The notes: a model not told the origin generated them from the sequence alone. Shown: positions 17,005 through 25,850, counted from the first letter of the stretch. The stretch: 64,000 nt of DNA from Ollibium composti (GCF_004801285.1 NZ_SSNY01000004.1:62001-126000); one strand, 5' to 3'. Translations and numbers: made by a program.

Positions 17005-18123
17005 TCACGCCGCCGACCGGGCCGGCGGATCGATGCTGCCGGCCCCGATGCCGGCGAATTTCACCAGCGTCGTCGCGATCATCTCGCGCGCGATGCCGCG
17101 CACTATGAACACCAGCCGCGTGCGGCGGTCGGCCGACGGCCATGCATCCAGCCGCACCGGCGGATGGAACACATGCTGCACGCCATGCAGCACCATCGGC
17201 CGCGCCGGGTCGTCGGCACGGCAGACCAGCCCCTTCATGCGCAGCATGTCCTCGCCCTTCAGCATGGCGAGGTAGTCCAGCCAGCGTGCGAAGGACGCCC
17301 ACTCCACCGGCTCGTCGATGACGAAGCTGTAGGAGCGGATGCCGTGGTCGTGCGCGTGATGATGGTGGGAATGATCGTGGTCGCAGTCCGGTCCGCAATC
17401 ATGGCCGGCATGGCCATGCTCATGCATCAGCCCATGCACCGGCAAAGCAGTCGCCTTCTCCAGCCAGGCGGCCAGCCGCTTCCGCTTGCCGGTCTCATCC
17501 TCGGCCAGTGCGTCCAGCGCCGCGAAATCCGCCTCACCGTTGCTGGCGATGCCGCGGGTGGCGGTCGGCGCCAGCGCATCCAGCCGCCGGCCGAGCGCCT
17601 GCACGGTTTCCGGCGAAGCGAGGTCCGTCTTGGTGACGAGCAGATGGTCGGCGACGGCGATCTGCTTTGCCGCTTCGGCATGACGCCCCAGCGTCGCGAA
17701 ACCGTTGACGGCATCGACGGTTGTGACGATGCCGCCGACACGGAAGCGCGCCGCAAGCTCCGGCTCGGCGATCAGCGTGTGCAGGATCGGCACCGGGTCG
17801 GCCAGTCCCGTCGTCTCGATGACGACCCGCTCGATCCGCGGCGTCTCGCCCCGCCGGCTCCTGCGCTCCAGCTCCTTCAGCGTCTCGACCAGATCGCCGC
17901 GCACGGTGCAGCAGACGCAACCGTTGTCGAGCAGCGTGAACTGCTCTTCGCTCGCCTCGATCAGCAGGTGGTCGAGCCCGACTTCGCCGAACTCGTTGAC
18001 GATCACCGCCGCCCCCGCCATGGCGGGTCGGCGCAGCAGCCGGTTGAGCAGGGTCGTCTTGCCGCTGCCGAGAAAGCCGGTCAGCACTGTGACGGGGATT
18101 TTGGCGGCGTCAGCCTCGCTCAT
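17005..18123 (-). CDS. COG0523 (CobW/ZNG1-like) GTP-binding metallochaperone
   Basis: A 372-residue G3E GTPase. Walker A is TGFLGSGKTTLLN (residues 15-27), the metal-binding CxCC motif CVCC is at 69-72, Walker B-like ETTGLADP follows, and the guanine-specificity motif is TKTD. A His/Asp-rich run around residues 245-275 includes HDCGPDC and HDHSHHHHAHDHG, a metal-binding loop. The CobW C-terminal domain is present. The family delivers Zn, Co or other metals to client enzymes. The first 14 bases overlap the metal-dependent amidohydrolase gene, which makes that enzyme the likely client. The start gives the canonical N-terminus MSEADAAK. Confidence 0.9.
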   Translation of the reverse strand: MSEADAAKIPVTVLTGFLGSGKTTLLNRLLRRPAMAGAAVIVNEFGEVGLDHLLIEASEEQFTLLDNGCVCCTVRGDLVETLKELERRSRRGETPRIERVVIETTGLADPVPILHTLIAEPELAARFRVGGIVTTVDAVNGFATLGRHAEAAKQIAVADHLLVTKTDLASPETVQALGRRLDALAPTATRGIASNGEADFAALDALAEDETGKRKRLAAWLEKATALPVHGLMHEHGHAGHDCGPDCDHDHSHHHHAHDHGIRSYSFVIDEPVEWASFARWLDYLAMLKGEDMLRMKGLVCRADDPARPMVLHGVQHVFHPPVRLDAWPSADRRTRLVFIVRGIAREMIATTLVKFAGIGAGSIDPPARSAA

Positions 18124-19780
18124 AGACCTTCCTCCCCTCGAACCATGTCGAAAGCACCTTGGTGTCGGCGATCTCGTCGGACGGCACTTCCAGCACGTTG
18201 CGCTCAAGCACGATGAAATCGGCCGACTTGCCGATCTCCAGCGAGCCGATGGTGCCGTCGAGGCCCATGACGCGGGCGGAATTGATGGTGAAGATTTCCA
18301 GCACGGTCGCGATATCCAGCGCCTGCTCCGGCCACAGCGACTCGCCGGCGAAATCGCCGGACGGGTTCTGCCGCGTCACCAGCCCTTCCATGCCGTTCCA
18401 CGGATCGGGATTGGGGATGACCGGCCAGTCGGAGCCACCGGCCATCAGCGTACCGGCCGCCAAAAGGTCGCGGTTCGGCCAGAAGCGCGTCGCGCGCTCC
18501 ACGCCCATTGTCTGCTTGTGGCCTTCGAGGAAGGCGGTCGGATACCAGATGAAGGGCGACAGGTCGGCCGCCACGCCAAGTTCTGCGAAGCGCCTGATGT
18601 CCTCCGGCGCGATATAGCTGGCGTGGGCGATGTGGTGGACGAGCTTCGTCGGGCCGTTGAAGGAACGCACCACGTCGATGGCGTCCAGCGCCTGGGTGAC
18701 GGCCGCATCGCCGGCGCAGTGGATTTTCACCGACAGGCCGAGCTTTTCGCAGCGGCCGACCCAGCGCACCAGTTCCGGCACGCTGGCCAGCGTCGCGCCG
18801 CGAAAGCAGCAGCCGAACACCGGGTCCGGCGTATAGGGCTCGTGGAAGGCGGCGGTGCGGGCGCCCGGCACGCCATCAAGGAATACCTTGGTGAAATCGG
18901 GCCTGACATGGGCGCTGCGGAACGTCTCGCGCAGCGCGAAAAGCTCCTCGCCGGCGATGCCGAACATGAAGGAAGGTTCCGTCACCGGCATGGCGGCGCA
19001 CACCCAGGCGGTGAGTTCGCCGCGATCGTCCAGCCCCTTCAGCGCCGCCATCACCGGCTGCGTGGCGGCGGCGTCGAGGAAGGCGGTGACGCCGTGCTCG
19101 TTCAGCGTGGCGATGGAATGCGCCATCGCCGCGCGGTCCATCTCGTCGGTGTAGTGGCCGGACGAGACGATCGCGCGCTCGATCATGCCGGACGCCGATT
19201 CGATCATCAGCCCGGTCAGCGCGCCGGTGCCGGGGTCGCGGCCGAAGCTGCCCTGCTCCGGATCGGCATTGGCGGCGGTCACGCCGGCCACCCGCATCGC
19301 CGCCGTGTTGACCCAGCGGTTGTGATAGGTGTCGTCGCGCAGCAGCACCGGCCGGCCAAGGCTCGCCTCGTCGAGCAGGCGCAGCGACTCCTCGGTGTTG
19401 ATCGTGGCGATCAGGTCGCTGCCCCATTGCGCACCGATCACCCACTTGCCTTCTGGCGTCTTCTCTGCCGCCGCGCGCACTTTTTTCAGGATGCCGTCGC
19501 GGCGCTCCATGTTGGAGATGCGCAGCTCGAACAGCGCCGCCTGCCCGCCCATCATCATGTGGGTGTGGACATCGACGATGCCCGGCATGGCCATGCGTCC
19601 ATCGAGATCGAGCACGCGGGTCCCCTCGCCGGTCAGCGGCTTCACCGCCGCCTCGTCGCCCACCGCGATGATGCGCCCGCCGCGCACGGCGAAGGCGTTC
19701 GCCCACGAGCGCGCGCTGTCCACCGTGTAGACACGGCCGTTCAGCACCACGAGATCGGCGGCGGCTGGCTTGCTGGACAT
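18110..19780 (-). CDS. YtcJ-like metal-dependent amidohydrolase
   Basis: A 556-residue enzyme of the Amidohydro_3 (YtcJ/NfdA-like) group in the amidohydrolase superfamily. The metal site HxH is in GIVDVHTHMMMGG (near residue 70). Further ligands are expected in KIHCAGDAAV, VHHIAHASYI and AGGSDWPV. The N-terminal small β-domain ADLVVLNGRVYTVD and the C-terminal GSLEIGKSADFIVLE flank the barrel. Relatives hydrolyse N-substituted formamides or cyclic amides; the substrate here is unknown. The ATG at 19780 has GGAGG seven bases upstream, while a longer open frame has no such site. It overlaps the COG0523 gene. Confidence 0.9.
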   Translation of the reverse strand: MSSKPAAADLVVLNGRVYTVDSARSWANAFAVRGGRIIAVGDEAAVKPLTGEGTRVLDLDGRMAMPGIVDVHTHMMMGGQAALFELRISNMERRDGILKKVRAAAEKTPEGKWVIGAQWGSDLIATINTEESLRLLDEASLGRPVLLRDDTYHNRWVNTAAMRVAGVTAANADPEQGSFGRDPGTGALTGLMIESASGMIERAIVSSGHYTDEMDRAAMAHSIATLNEHGVTAFLDAAATQPVMAALKGLDDRGELTAWVCAAMPVTEPSFMFGIAGEELFALRETFRSAHVRPDFTKVFLDGVPGARTAAFHEPYTPDPVFGCCFRGATLASVPELVRWVGRCEKLGLSVKIHCAGDAAVTQALDAIDVVRSFNGPTKLVHHIAHASYIAPEDIRRFAELGVAADLSPFIWYPTAFLEGHKQTMGVERATRFWPNRDLLAAGTLMAGGSDWPVIPNPDPWNGMEGLVTRQNPSGDFAGESLWPEQALDIATVLEIFTINSARVMGLDGTIGSLEIGKSADFIVLERNVLEVPSDEIADTKVLSTWFEGRKVYERG

Positions 19781-19830
19781 TCGAACTCCTCCCTCGATCT
19801 TCCGGTTTGTGCGGCGCTCCTCCCGCGCCG

Positions 19831-20604
19831 TCATACCGCCCTGTTCTGTGTCGGCGGCCGGCCGCCGCCGTCCGCCACCAGCACCGCGCCGGTGACGAAG
19901 GATGCCTCGTCCGACGCCAGGAACAGGCAGCACGATGCGATTTCGGCCGGCTCGGCCACGCGCCTGAGCGCAATGCGCTTCGTCAGCGCGACGAATTCGT
20001 TCTCGGGCGTCGAGTCGTTGCGGGCTGCCGCCTCGCGCATCTCCTGTTCGCTCATCGGCGTGCGCACCCAGCCCGGCGCCACCGCGTTGGCGCGGATGCC
20101 GTCCGGCCCGTGCGCGAAAGCGAGGCTACGGGTATAGGAGACGAGCGCCGCCTTGCTGGCCGAATAGGCGGCGTTCTGTGCGGCAGCATTGAAGGCGCCG
20201 ACCGAGGCGATGTTGACGATCGCCCCGCCCTGCCGCTTGAGCAGAGGCAGAGCCGTACGGCACACTTTCATCGCGCCGGTGACGTTGACCGCGAAGCTGC
20301 GCTCCCAGTCCTCGTCGGACACGCTTTCAGGCTCGTCCTCGATCATCAGCCCGGCGGCGTTGACGACGATATCCAGCCGCCCGCCGCAGGCTTCGACAGC
20401 GGCAGCGACGTCAGCGCCCTCGGAAATATCGCCATGAACGGCGATCCCGCCGCTGGCCGCAGCCGCTTCGGCGAGCTTCGGACCGCCATGGCCGAACAGC
20501 ACGACCGCCGCGCCCTCGCGCGCGAAAAGCTCGGCGGTAGCGCGCCCCATGCCGGTCGCGGCCCCCGTCACCAGCGCCTTGCGCCCTGCGAGCCGGCCGC
20601 TCAT
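19831..20604 (-). CDS. SDR family oxidoreductase
   Basis: A 257-residue classical short-chain dehydrogenase. The cofactor motif is TGAATGMGRA near residue 13, NAAG follows, and the catalytic Ser-Tyr-Lys set is in IVNIASVGAFNAAAQ and AYSASKAAL. The C-terminus GAVLVADGGGRPP matches the family end. The acidic residue that normally selects NAD is not obvious after the second strand (LFGHGG), so cofactor choice is uncertain. Start ATG at 20604 overlaps the stop of the next SDR gene by four bases. It should oxidise or reduce an alcohol/ketone step of the cluster's pathway. Confidence 0.9.
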   Translation of the reverse strand: MSGRLAGRKALVTGAATGMGRATAELFAREGAAVVLFGHGGPKLAEAAAASGGIAVHGDISEGADVAAAVEACGGRLDIVVNAAGLMIEDEPESVSDEDWERSFAVNVTGAMKVCRTALPLLKRQGGAIVNIASVGAFNAAAQNAAYSASKAALVSYTRSLAFAHGPDGIRANAVAPGWVRTPMSEQEMREAAARNDSTPENEFVALTKRIALRRVAEPAEIASCCLFLASDEASFVTGAVLVADGGGRPPTQNRAV

Positions 20605-21398
20605 GCCGCCCCCCACTGGCTTTCGACGGCAAAACCCGTCTCGGGAAGCACCAGCCCGCCGTCCACGACGATGGTCTGGCCGGTGACGTATTTCGCCTGT
20701 TCGGAGGCGAGATAGAGCATGGCGAAACCGATGTCGTCGGCCTCGCCGAAATGGCCCATCGGGATGAAGCGGCCGATTTTCGCCATCGTCTCGGGCCGGC
20801 TCATCGTGCCGCGCCCCGGCTTTTCGACAAAACCCGGCTCGACGCCGTTGACGGTGATGCCGTCACGCGCGAACTCGAAGGCGGCACCCCGGATGAAGGC
20901 GTTGACGCCGGCCTTGGCCGCCGAATAGTGGACGCCGCCGCCCATCGCCTGCCGCGACGACACCGAGGAGGTGACCAGGATGCGGCCGAAGCGGTTGGCG
21001 CGCATGACGGGCGCTGCCGCCTGCGCCAGCCAGAAGCAGGCCTTCAGGTTGAGCGCCAGCGCCTCTTCCAGCCTGCCCTCGTCCATCTCGTCGATGGTCG
21101 CCCACGGACAGCCGCCGGCATTGTGGACGACGATATCGAGTTTTTCTCTGTCACCCGCCGCGTCCTTCACCAGCCGGGTGAGATCGCTTCGGCCAAGCCC
21201 GGCGAGCGGCACCGACCGCGCCGACAGGCCGCGCGTGCGCAAGTCTTCGGCCAAAGCCTCGGCGACATCCAGCGTGCGGTTGGCGACGACGACCGAAGCG
21301 CCAGCCTCGGCCAGCCGCGTGACGATGGCGGCGCCGATGCCGCGCCCGCCACCGGTCACCAATGCCGTCCTGCCGGAAAGATCGAAGGGCCTCGCCAT
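20601..21398 (-). CDS. SDR family oxidoreductase
   Basis: A 265-residue short-chain dehydrogenase, not a close copy of its neighbour. It has TGGGRGIGAAI, the NAG motif in VVHNAGG, and the active-site Ser and YSAAK motif (SSVSSRQ, then HYSAAKAGV). The Arg-containing stretch ANRTLD after the second strand hints at NADP binding. The C-terminal GQTIVVDGGL is typical. It lies 3 bp after the aminotransferase gene and overlaps the following SDR gene, so the three enzymes are surely co-transcribed. Tandem SDRs suggest two redox steps in one pathway. Confidence 0.9.
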   Translation of the reverse strand: MARPFDLSGRTALVTGGGRGIGAAIVTRLAEAGASVVVANRTLDVAEALAEDLRTRGLSARSVPLAGLGRSDLTRLVKDAAGDREKLDIVVHNAGGCPWATIDEMDEGRLEEALALNLKACFWLAQAAAPVMRANRFGRILVTSSVSSRQAMGGGVHYSAAKAGVNAFIRGAAFEFARDGITVNGVEPGFVEKPGRGTMSRPETMAKIGRFIPMGHFGEADDIGFAMLYLASEQAKYVTGQTIVVDGGLVLPETGFAVESQWGAA

Positions 21399-21401
21399 CG
21401 C

Positions 21402-22796
21402 TCAGACCACGCCCGCGTCGCGCACCAGATCGACGAAGCGCGAGAACACTTGCGTGTGGCGATCCACGTCTTCGGCCGAGGTTGCCGGGCACATCAGGAA
21501 CATGGTGTGGAACGGCGTCACCAATATGCCCTCGTTCATGTAGAAGGCGTGCAGCAGCGTCTCCAGATCGCCGCGCCGGCTGGCGATCACCTCGGCGCCG
21601 TTCTTCGGCGGCCGCGGCGTGAACATGATTTCCGCGCGCGCACCGGTCTGCATGACGTGCCAGGGCAGTTGATGTGTCTCGATGACATGGCGCGCATCCT
21701 CTGCCAGCAGAGAGGCGTTGGCGATCATCGTCTCGAAGTTGGCTGGCGTCAGCACATGCTCCAGCACCGCGCGCATGGTCGCCACCGTCAGCGCGTTGCC
21801 GGCCAGCGTGCCGCCGATGCCGAGATGCGCCGATTGGCGAACGCGAGGATCGACCTTGGGCACGATTTTCCAGAGGCGTTCGGCCACCTCCTGCGAGGTG
21901 CCGAAGATGCCGGCCGGAATGCCGCCGGCGATCGCCTTGCCGGCCACCAGCATGTCCGGCTCCAGCCCGTGCAGCGCCGTATAACCGCCGGGACCGCTGG
22001 AGATGGTGTGCGTCTCGTCGATGATCAGCAGCGTGCCGGTGCGCCGGGTGATTTCGCGCAGCGCCGCGTGAAAGCCGTCGGCAACCGGGATCATGCCGAA
22101 ATTCGTCATCAGCGGCTCGGTCAGCACGCAGGCGACGTCCTCATCCGACAGCGCCCGCTCCAGCGCCTCGACGTCGTTGAACTCCACCACCTTGGAGACG
22201 GCGGCGTGGTTCACGCCGTTGGGGTGGATCATGTTGCGCAGGCCGACCTTGCCGTCGCGGATCTCGACATGCGCCTCCTCGACGCCGCCATGGTAGCAGC
22301 CGGAGAAGACCAGCACCTTCGGCCGGCCGGTGATCATGCGGGCGATGCGGATGGCGCCGCGATTGGCGTCCGTGGCCGAGGTCGTCAGCGTCCAGTAAGG
22401 CAGGCCGAAGCGCCGCGAAAGCTCTTGCCCCACCCACAGGCTGTCCTCGGTCGGCAGCATCATGGTGGTGCCACGCCGCAATTGCCGCACCGCCGCTTCC
22501 GTGACCGCCTCGGGCGCATGGCCGCACATGCCACCGGTGTCGCCCAGCGCGAAATCGACATAGGCGTTGCCGTCAACGTCGCGGATATGGGCGCCCTTCG
22601 CCTCGGCCGCATAGACGGGAAAGCCGCCGGCCCAGCGCCGCATCCAATGCGAAGGCCCGCCATAGAGGAAATGCGCCTGCCCCTTCCGCCAGTCCTCGAA
22701 CGAGCGCGGGTGGGTCCGCCGGAAACGCTCCTGCTCGCGATCGATCAGCCGATCGATCGTCTCCGGCACGGACTGCTGCATGGCACTTGCCGTCAA
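21402..22796 (-). CDS. Class III aminotransferase, glutamate-1-semialdehyde aminomutase-like
   Basis: A 464-residue PLP enzyme of the GSAM/class III branch. It shows the glycine-rich DFALGDTGGMCGHAPE, the cofactor Asp in LLIIDETHTIS, and the PLP-binding Lys in DMLVAGKAIAGGIPAG. It is unlikely to be the housekeeping hemL because it sits first in a catabolic operon behind an IclR-controlled promoter and has an atypical N-terminus (SAMQQSVPETIDRLIDREQ). It may transaminate an amino acid, β-amino acid or amine released by the amidohydrolase. The ATG at 22796 follows GGAGG (22800-22804). Confidence 0.87.
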   Translation of the reverse strand: MTASAMQQSVPETIDRLIDREQERFRRTHPRSFEDWRKGQAHFLYGGPSHWMRRWAGGFPVYAAEAKGAHIRDVDGNAYVDFALGDTGGMCGHAPEAVTEAAVRQLRRGTTMMLPTEDSLWVGQELSRRFGLPYWTLTTSATDANRGAIRIARMITGRPKVLVFSGCYHGGVEEAHVEIRDGKVGLRNMIHPNGVNHAAVSKVVEFNDVEALERALSDEDVACVLTEPLMTNFGMIPVADGFHAALREITRRTGTLLIIDETHTISSGPGGYTALHGLEPDMLVAGKAIAGGIPAGIFGTSQEVAERLWKIVPKVDPRVRQSAHLGIGGTLAGNALTVATMRAVLEHVLTPANFETMIANASLLAEDARHVIETHQLPWHVMQTGARAEIMFTPRPPKNGAEVIASRRGDLETLLHAFYMNEGILVTPFHTMFLMCPATSAEDVDRHTQVFSRFVDLVRDAGVV

Positions 22797-22836
22797 CGCT
22801 TCCTCCTACGGATGACGGAAACAGTCGCAAAATAAA

Positions 22837-22868
22837 GGTTCACTATTTGAACCACTATTTTGTATAGT
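22837..22868. promoter_or_regulatory. Operator-like repeats in aminotransferase/IclR divergent promoter
   Basis: Three overlapping symmetries occur in an AT-rich patch. GGTTCA-N5-TGAACC is an inverted repeat at 22837-22853. CACTATTT is repeated directly at 22841 and 22853. ACTAT-N5-ATAGT is an inverted repeat at 22854-22868. The patch lies 41-72 bp upstream of the aminotransferase start and is a good candidate for IclR control of the minus-strand operon. Confidence 0.5.
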
Positions 22869-22902
22869 ACATCAGACTGACGGCGACGAGGATCGCTGTC
22901 AA

Positions 22903-22920
22903 GTTAATTCACACGCGAAC
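22903..22920. promoter_or_regulatory. Shared 18-bp operator-like element, site 1
   Basis: The sequence is GTTAA-TTCACACG-CGAAC, 30 bp before the iclR start. It matches elements at 44830-44847, 52983-53000 and, less well, 25833-25850. The general form is GTTAA-N8-TTAAC. Its closeness to the start codon suggests autoregulation of this IclR gene. Confidence 0.5.
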
Positions 22921-22950
22921 TATCTCGCGAAATCGGGTGGAGGCGCTGGA

Positions 22951-23709
22951 GTGAGCACCGTCGGCAAGGCAGCCTCGCTGCTGGAACTGTTCACCATGGC
23001 CGAGCCGGAGATCGGCCTGTCGGAACTCGCCCGCCGCGCCGGCCTCGACAAGGCGACGGCCCGGCGCCTGCTGGTGGCGCTGGCGGCGCACCGGCTGATC
23101 GAGCAGGAGCCGGCAAGCCGGCGCTATCGGCTGGGCGCCGGCCTGTCGCGGCTGGCCCGCATCCGCGACGCCAACTTCCCCTTCGCCCGCATCGCCGCAC
23201 CCGTGATGAAGGACCTGGCAGCCGCGACCGGCGAGACCGCGCACCTCTCCGAATTCAGTGCCGGCGCGCTGCTGACCGTGCATGTGGAACTGTCGGCGAA
23301 AGCCAACCGCGTCAACGTCAACGCGGGCCAAATCCTGCCACTGCACGGCACCGCGTCCGGCCTCGCCTTCCTCGCCTTCTCCCGTTCAGCCGTAACGGAA
23401 GCTTATCTCGACAAGCCGCTGGAAAGATTCACCACTCACACGCTGACGGATCGCGCCAACCTCGCCGATCAGGTCCGGCTGGCGGCTGAGCGCGGCTATT
23501 CGCGCAGCGCTCAAGGATACGAGGACGGCGTGCACAGCATCGCCGCCCCCATCCTCGGCGCCGACGGCCACGCCCTCGGCGCGCTGTCCATCGCCTCGCC
23601 GCTGTCGCGCGTCGACGACGCCACGGCGGCCGTGCAGGCAGGCGCGGTCATGGCCGCCGCGCGCGAGATCGCCGCCCGCCTCACCGGCGAACCGCTGCCG
23701 GCGCCCTGA
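22951..23709 (+). CDS. IclR family transcriptional regulator
   Basis: A 252-residue regulator with an N-terminal winged helix (KAASLLELF, then LSELARRAGLDKATARRLLVAL, of which KATARRLL is the recognition helix) and a C-terminal ligand-binding IclR domain ending near GEPLPAP. It begins with GTG at 22951, preceded by GGAGG eight bases upstream. It is divergent from the nine-gene cluster that starts at 22796 and is its likely regulator. A paralogue with the same opening residues (MSTVGKA) lies at 44869-45639, and both genes carry the same 18-bp element just upstream. Confidence 0.9.
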   Translation: MSTVGKAASLLELFTMAEPEIGLSELARRAGLDKATARRLLVALAAHRLIEQEPASRRYRLGAGLSRLARIRDANFPFARIAAPVMKDLAAATGETAHLSEFSAGALLTVHVELSAKANRVNVNAGQILPLHGTASGLAFLAFSRSAVTEAYLDKPLERFTTHTLTDRANLADQVRLAAERGYSRSAQGYEDGVHSIAAPILGADGHALGALSIASPLSRVDDATAAVQAGAVMAAAREIAARLTGEPLPAP

Positions 23710-23716
23710 CGGTCTC

Positions 23717-24571
23717 TCAGCTTTCGAAGTCGCCGAACACGTCCTGCAGGCGGGTCAGCCGGTCGACGCGCTGGTTCACCTTGTCGCCGAGCTCGACGAT
23801 GACGTGGGAGATCATCAGGTCCATCAGCGACACGGTGATGGCCGCGCCGTCCCACAGCGGGCCGCGCGCCCCCGGCATGACGAGCGCGACGTCGGAAACG
23901 TCCTGCGCCCACACGCAGGCGTCGTCGGTCAACAGGATCACCTTGACGCCCGCCGCGCGCGCCTCCTCCGCCAGCGGCCGGGCCTTGTTGGCGAAACGGC
24001 GCACGTCGAACAGGAACAGGCAGCGGTTCTCCACGCTGCCGTCCAGCACCTCGACATAGGTGCCGTTCAGCCCGTCCACGAATTCGACGCGCGGCCGCGC
24101 GTAGGAAAGCTGGCTGGCGAAATACTGCGCCACGCCGCGCACGTTCTGGTAGGCGGCGATGAACACCTCCTCGGCGCCGATCAAAAGGTCGATCGCCTGG
24201 TTCCACTGCGGCGACATGGTGATCTCGTAGATATGGCCGAGATCGTCGATCTGCTGCTGGATGAGGGCGGCGATCAGCTTGCCCTCGCGCGCGTCCCGGC
24301 GCAGCCGCTCGAAATTGCCCTTGACCTGCCAGCCGGTGCGATGCGCGCTCTGGCGCATCTCGCGCTTCAGTTCGTCGAGGCCGCCATAGCCGAGGCGGCG
24401 CAGATAACGGCCGACCGTCATCTGGCTGACGCCGACGTTCTGGGCGATCGACTTCGCCGTCTCGAACGGCAGTTCGGCCAGGTTGCGTTCGATATAGTTG
24501 GCGATCAGCACGTCGGATTTGGTCTGCCGGGCGTCGGGAGACTTCAGTTTCGCCGCAATGTCTCTCGCCAT
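23717..24571 (-). CDS. MurR/RpiR family transcriptional regulator
   Basis: A 284-residue protein with an N-terminal HTH_6 domain (AKSIAQNVGVSQMTVGRYLR, residues about 40-60) and a C-terminal SIS sugar-phosphate isomerase-like domain (residues about 125-265, including EVFIAAYQNVRGVAQYF). RpiR proteins sense phosphosugars or related anions. It is downstream of the polyamine-type binding-protein gene and probably in the same transcript, so it may control that transporter. It ends 8 bp from the convergent iclR gene. Confidence 0.88.
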   Translation of the reverse strand: MARDIAAKLKSPDARQTKSDVLIANYIERNLAELPFETAKSIAQNVGVSQMTVGRYLRRLGYGGLDELKREMRQSAHRTGWQVKGNFERLRRDAREGKLIAALIQQQIDDLGHIYEITMSPQWNQAIDLLIGAEEVFIAAYQNVRGVAQYFASQLSYARPRVEFVDGLNGTYVEVLDGSVENRCLFLFDVRRFANKARPLAEEARAAGVKVILLTDDACVWAQDVSDVALVMPGARGPLWDGAAITVSLMDLMISHVIVELGDKVNQRVDRLTRLQDVFGDFES

Positions 24572-24588
24572 CTATCGTATCCTTCGGT

Positions 24589-24623
24589 GGCGCGGCCGGT
24601 CTCAAAGAGGTCCCGGCCGCGCC
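24589..24623. terminator. GC-rich hairpin after the polyamine-type binding-protein gene
   Basis: An 11-bp perfect stem, GGCGCGGCCGG-N13-CCGGCCGCGCC, starts 16 bp after the stop of the binding-protein gene and ends before the rpiR-type start. No T-run follows on the minus strand. It could be a processing or attenuation structure that raises binding-protein expression over that of the regulator gene. Confidence 0.5.
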
Positions 24624-24638
24624 GTCAGGTTGAAGTTG

Positions 24639-25751
24639 CTATTGCGCGGTCTTGATCGTCGTCCACATGCGGTCATACTTGCGGATATCGGCGCCGAGAT
24701 CGACGAAGATCTGCAACCGCTTCATGACGTCCTGCGGCGGGTTGATCTCCTGCGAGTTCTTGATCTTCTCGGGCTCCAGCGCGCGCGCCGGCACGTTCGG
24801 CGTGCCGTTGGTCTGCTGGGCGATGTTGAGCGCCGCCACCTCCGGCCGCGTATAGAACTCCAGGAATTTCTTGGCGTTTTCCTTGTTCGGCGCCGTCTTC
24901 AAGACGCAGATGTCCTCCTGGTACATCGTCGCGCCCTCTTCGGGAATGACATAGCCGAGCGTCTTCGGGTCCTGGAACACGTCGATCATCGCACCGACGA
25001 AATAATGCGCCGCCGCGATGTCGCCCGCCCACACCATCGGCCGGCTCTCGTAGGTGAAAGCCGCCACGTAGGGCTTCATGTCGATGATGGTCTGCGCGGC
25101 CTGCTTCAGGTCCTCCGGATCGGTCGAATTGACAGACTTGCCGTTGAGGATCAGGCCGACGCCCAGCACCTCGCGCATGTCGTCGAGCAGGGCGAACTTC
25201 AGGTTCTTGGCCTTCACCGTCTCGATCAGGTCCTTCCAGCCGGTGATGTCCTTGCCGAGCACCTTGCGGTTGTAGCCGATGCCCACCGTGCCCCAGGCAT
25301 AGGGCAGGCAGTATTCGCCCTTGGGGTCGGTCTTGGCCCGCAGGAACTGCGGATCGATGTTCTTGAAGCCCTCGTACTGGTTGATGTCGGTCTTCTCCAG
25401 CAGGTCCAGGTTGGCCATGATGTCCTGCATGTAGACGGACGGGAAGACGATGTCGTAGCCGGTGTCGCCGGTGCGGACCTTGGCCAGCATCTCGTCGTTG
25501 GACGAATAGGTGTCCAGCTTGACCTTGATGCCGGTCTCCGTCTCGAACTTCTTCAGCACCTCGGGGTTTATGTATTCGCCCCAGTTGTAGATGTTGAGCT
25601 GCCCCTCCGCGCTGGCCGGTGCCGCGAACAGCCCCACCGCCGCGGTCAGCGCCGTGGCGCAGACGATGCCCGTCAGCCGACGCACCACGGCCCGACGCGT
25701 CGGCCCCCGGCGCGCCGGTACCGTGAATCCGGTCCCGTAATCCTTTTTCAT
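24639..25751 (-). CDS. Spermidine/putrescine-type ABC transporter substrate-binding protein (PotD/PotF-like)
   Basis: A 370-residue periplasmic protein of the PotD family. The export signal has twin arginines (PTRRAVVRRLTG) and ends at PASA, followed by EGQLNIYNWGEYINPEVL, a hallmark of PotD/PotF. Other family parts are FETETGIKVKLDTYSSNDEM and DTGYDIVFPSVY. I chose ATG at 25751 because GGAGG lies just upstream and the N-terminus is then a normal signal peptide. It is transcribed away from the ATPase and permease genes, so the importer is encoded in two divergent units. Ligand: a polyamine or another cationic/organic solute. Confidence 0.9.
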   Translation of the reverse strand: MKKDYGTGFTVPARRGPTRRAVVRRLTGIVCATALTAAVGLFAAPASAEGQLNIYNWGEYINPEVLKKFETETGIKVKLDTYSSNDEMLAKVRTGDTGYDIVFPSVYMQDIMANLDLLEKTDINQYEGFKNIDPQFLRAKTDPKGEYCLPYAWGTVGIGYNRKVLGKDITGWKDLIETVKAKNLKFALLDDMREVLGVGLILNGKSVNSTDPEDLKQAAQTIIDMKPYVAAFTYESRPMVWAGDIAAAHYFVGAMIDVFQDPKTLGYVIPEEGATMYQEDICVLKTAPNKENAKKFLEFYTRPEVAALNIAQQTNGTPNVPARALEPEKIKNSQEINPPQDVMKRLQIFVDLGADIRKYDRMWTTIKTAQ

Positions 25752-25832
25752 AGTCACTCCTCCGCTAGGGTCGGGACGGCCGCAACGTCCTCCGCCGGCG
25801 CCCCGCCCGTCGACGGGATGCTCCCCGTCCAT

Positions 25833-25850
25833 TGACATTCACATGTTAAT
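25833..25850. promoter_or_regulatory. Shared operator-like element, weaker site 4
   Basis: TGACA-TTCACATG-TTAAT resembles the element at 52983-53000, with the same TTCAC core and a right arm differing by one base. It overlaps TTGACA (25832-25837), a possible -35 box for the plus-strand transporter genes. Relation to the other three sites is plausible but less certain. Confidence 0.35.

Noticed and set aside
22797..22950. A tRNA or small RNA in the aminotransferase/IclR gap
   Set aside because: No cloverleaf-compatible stems are present; the symmetries there are short and fit operators better.
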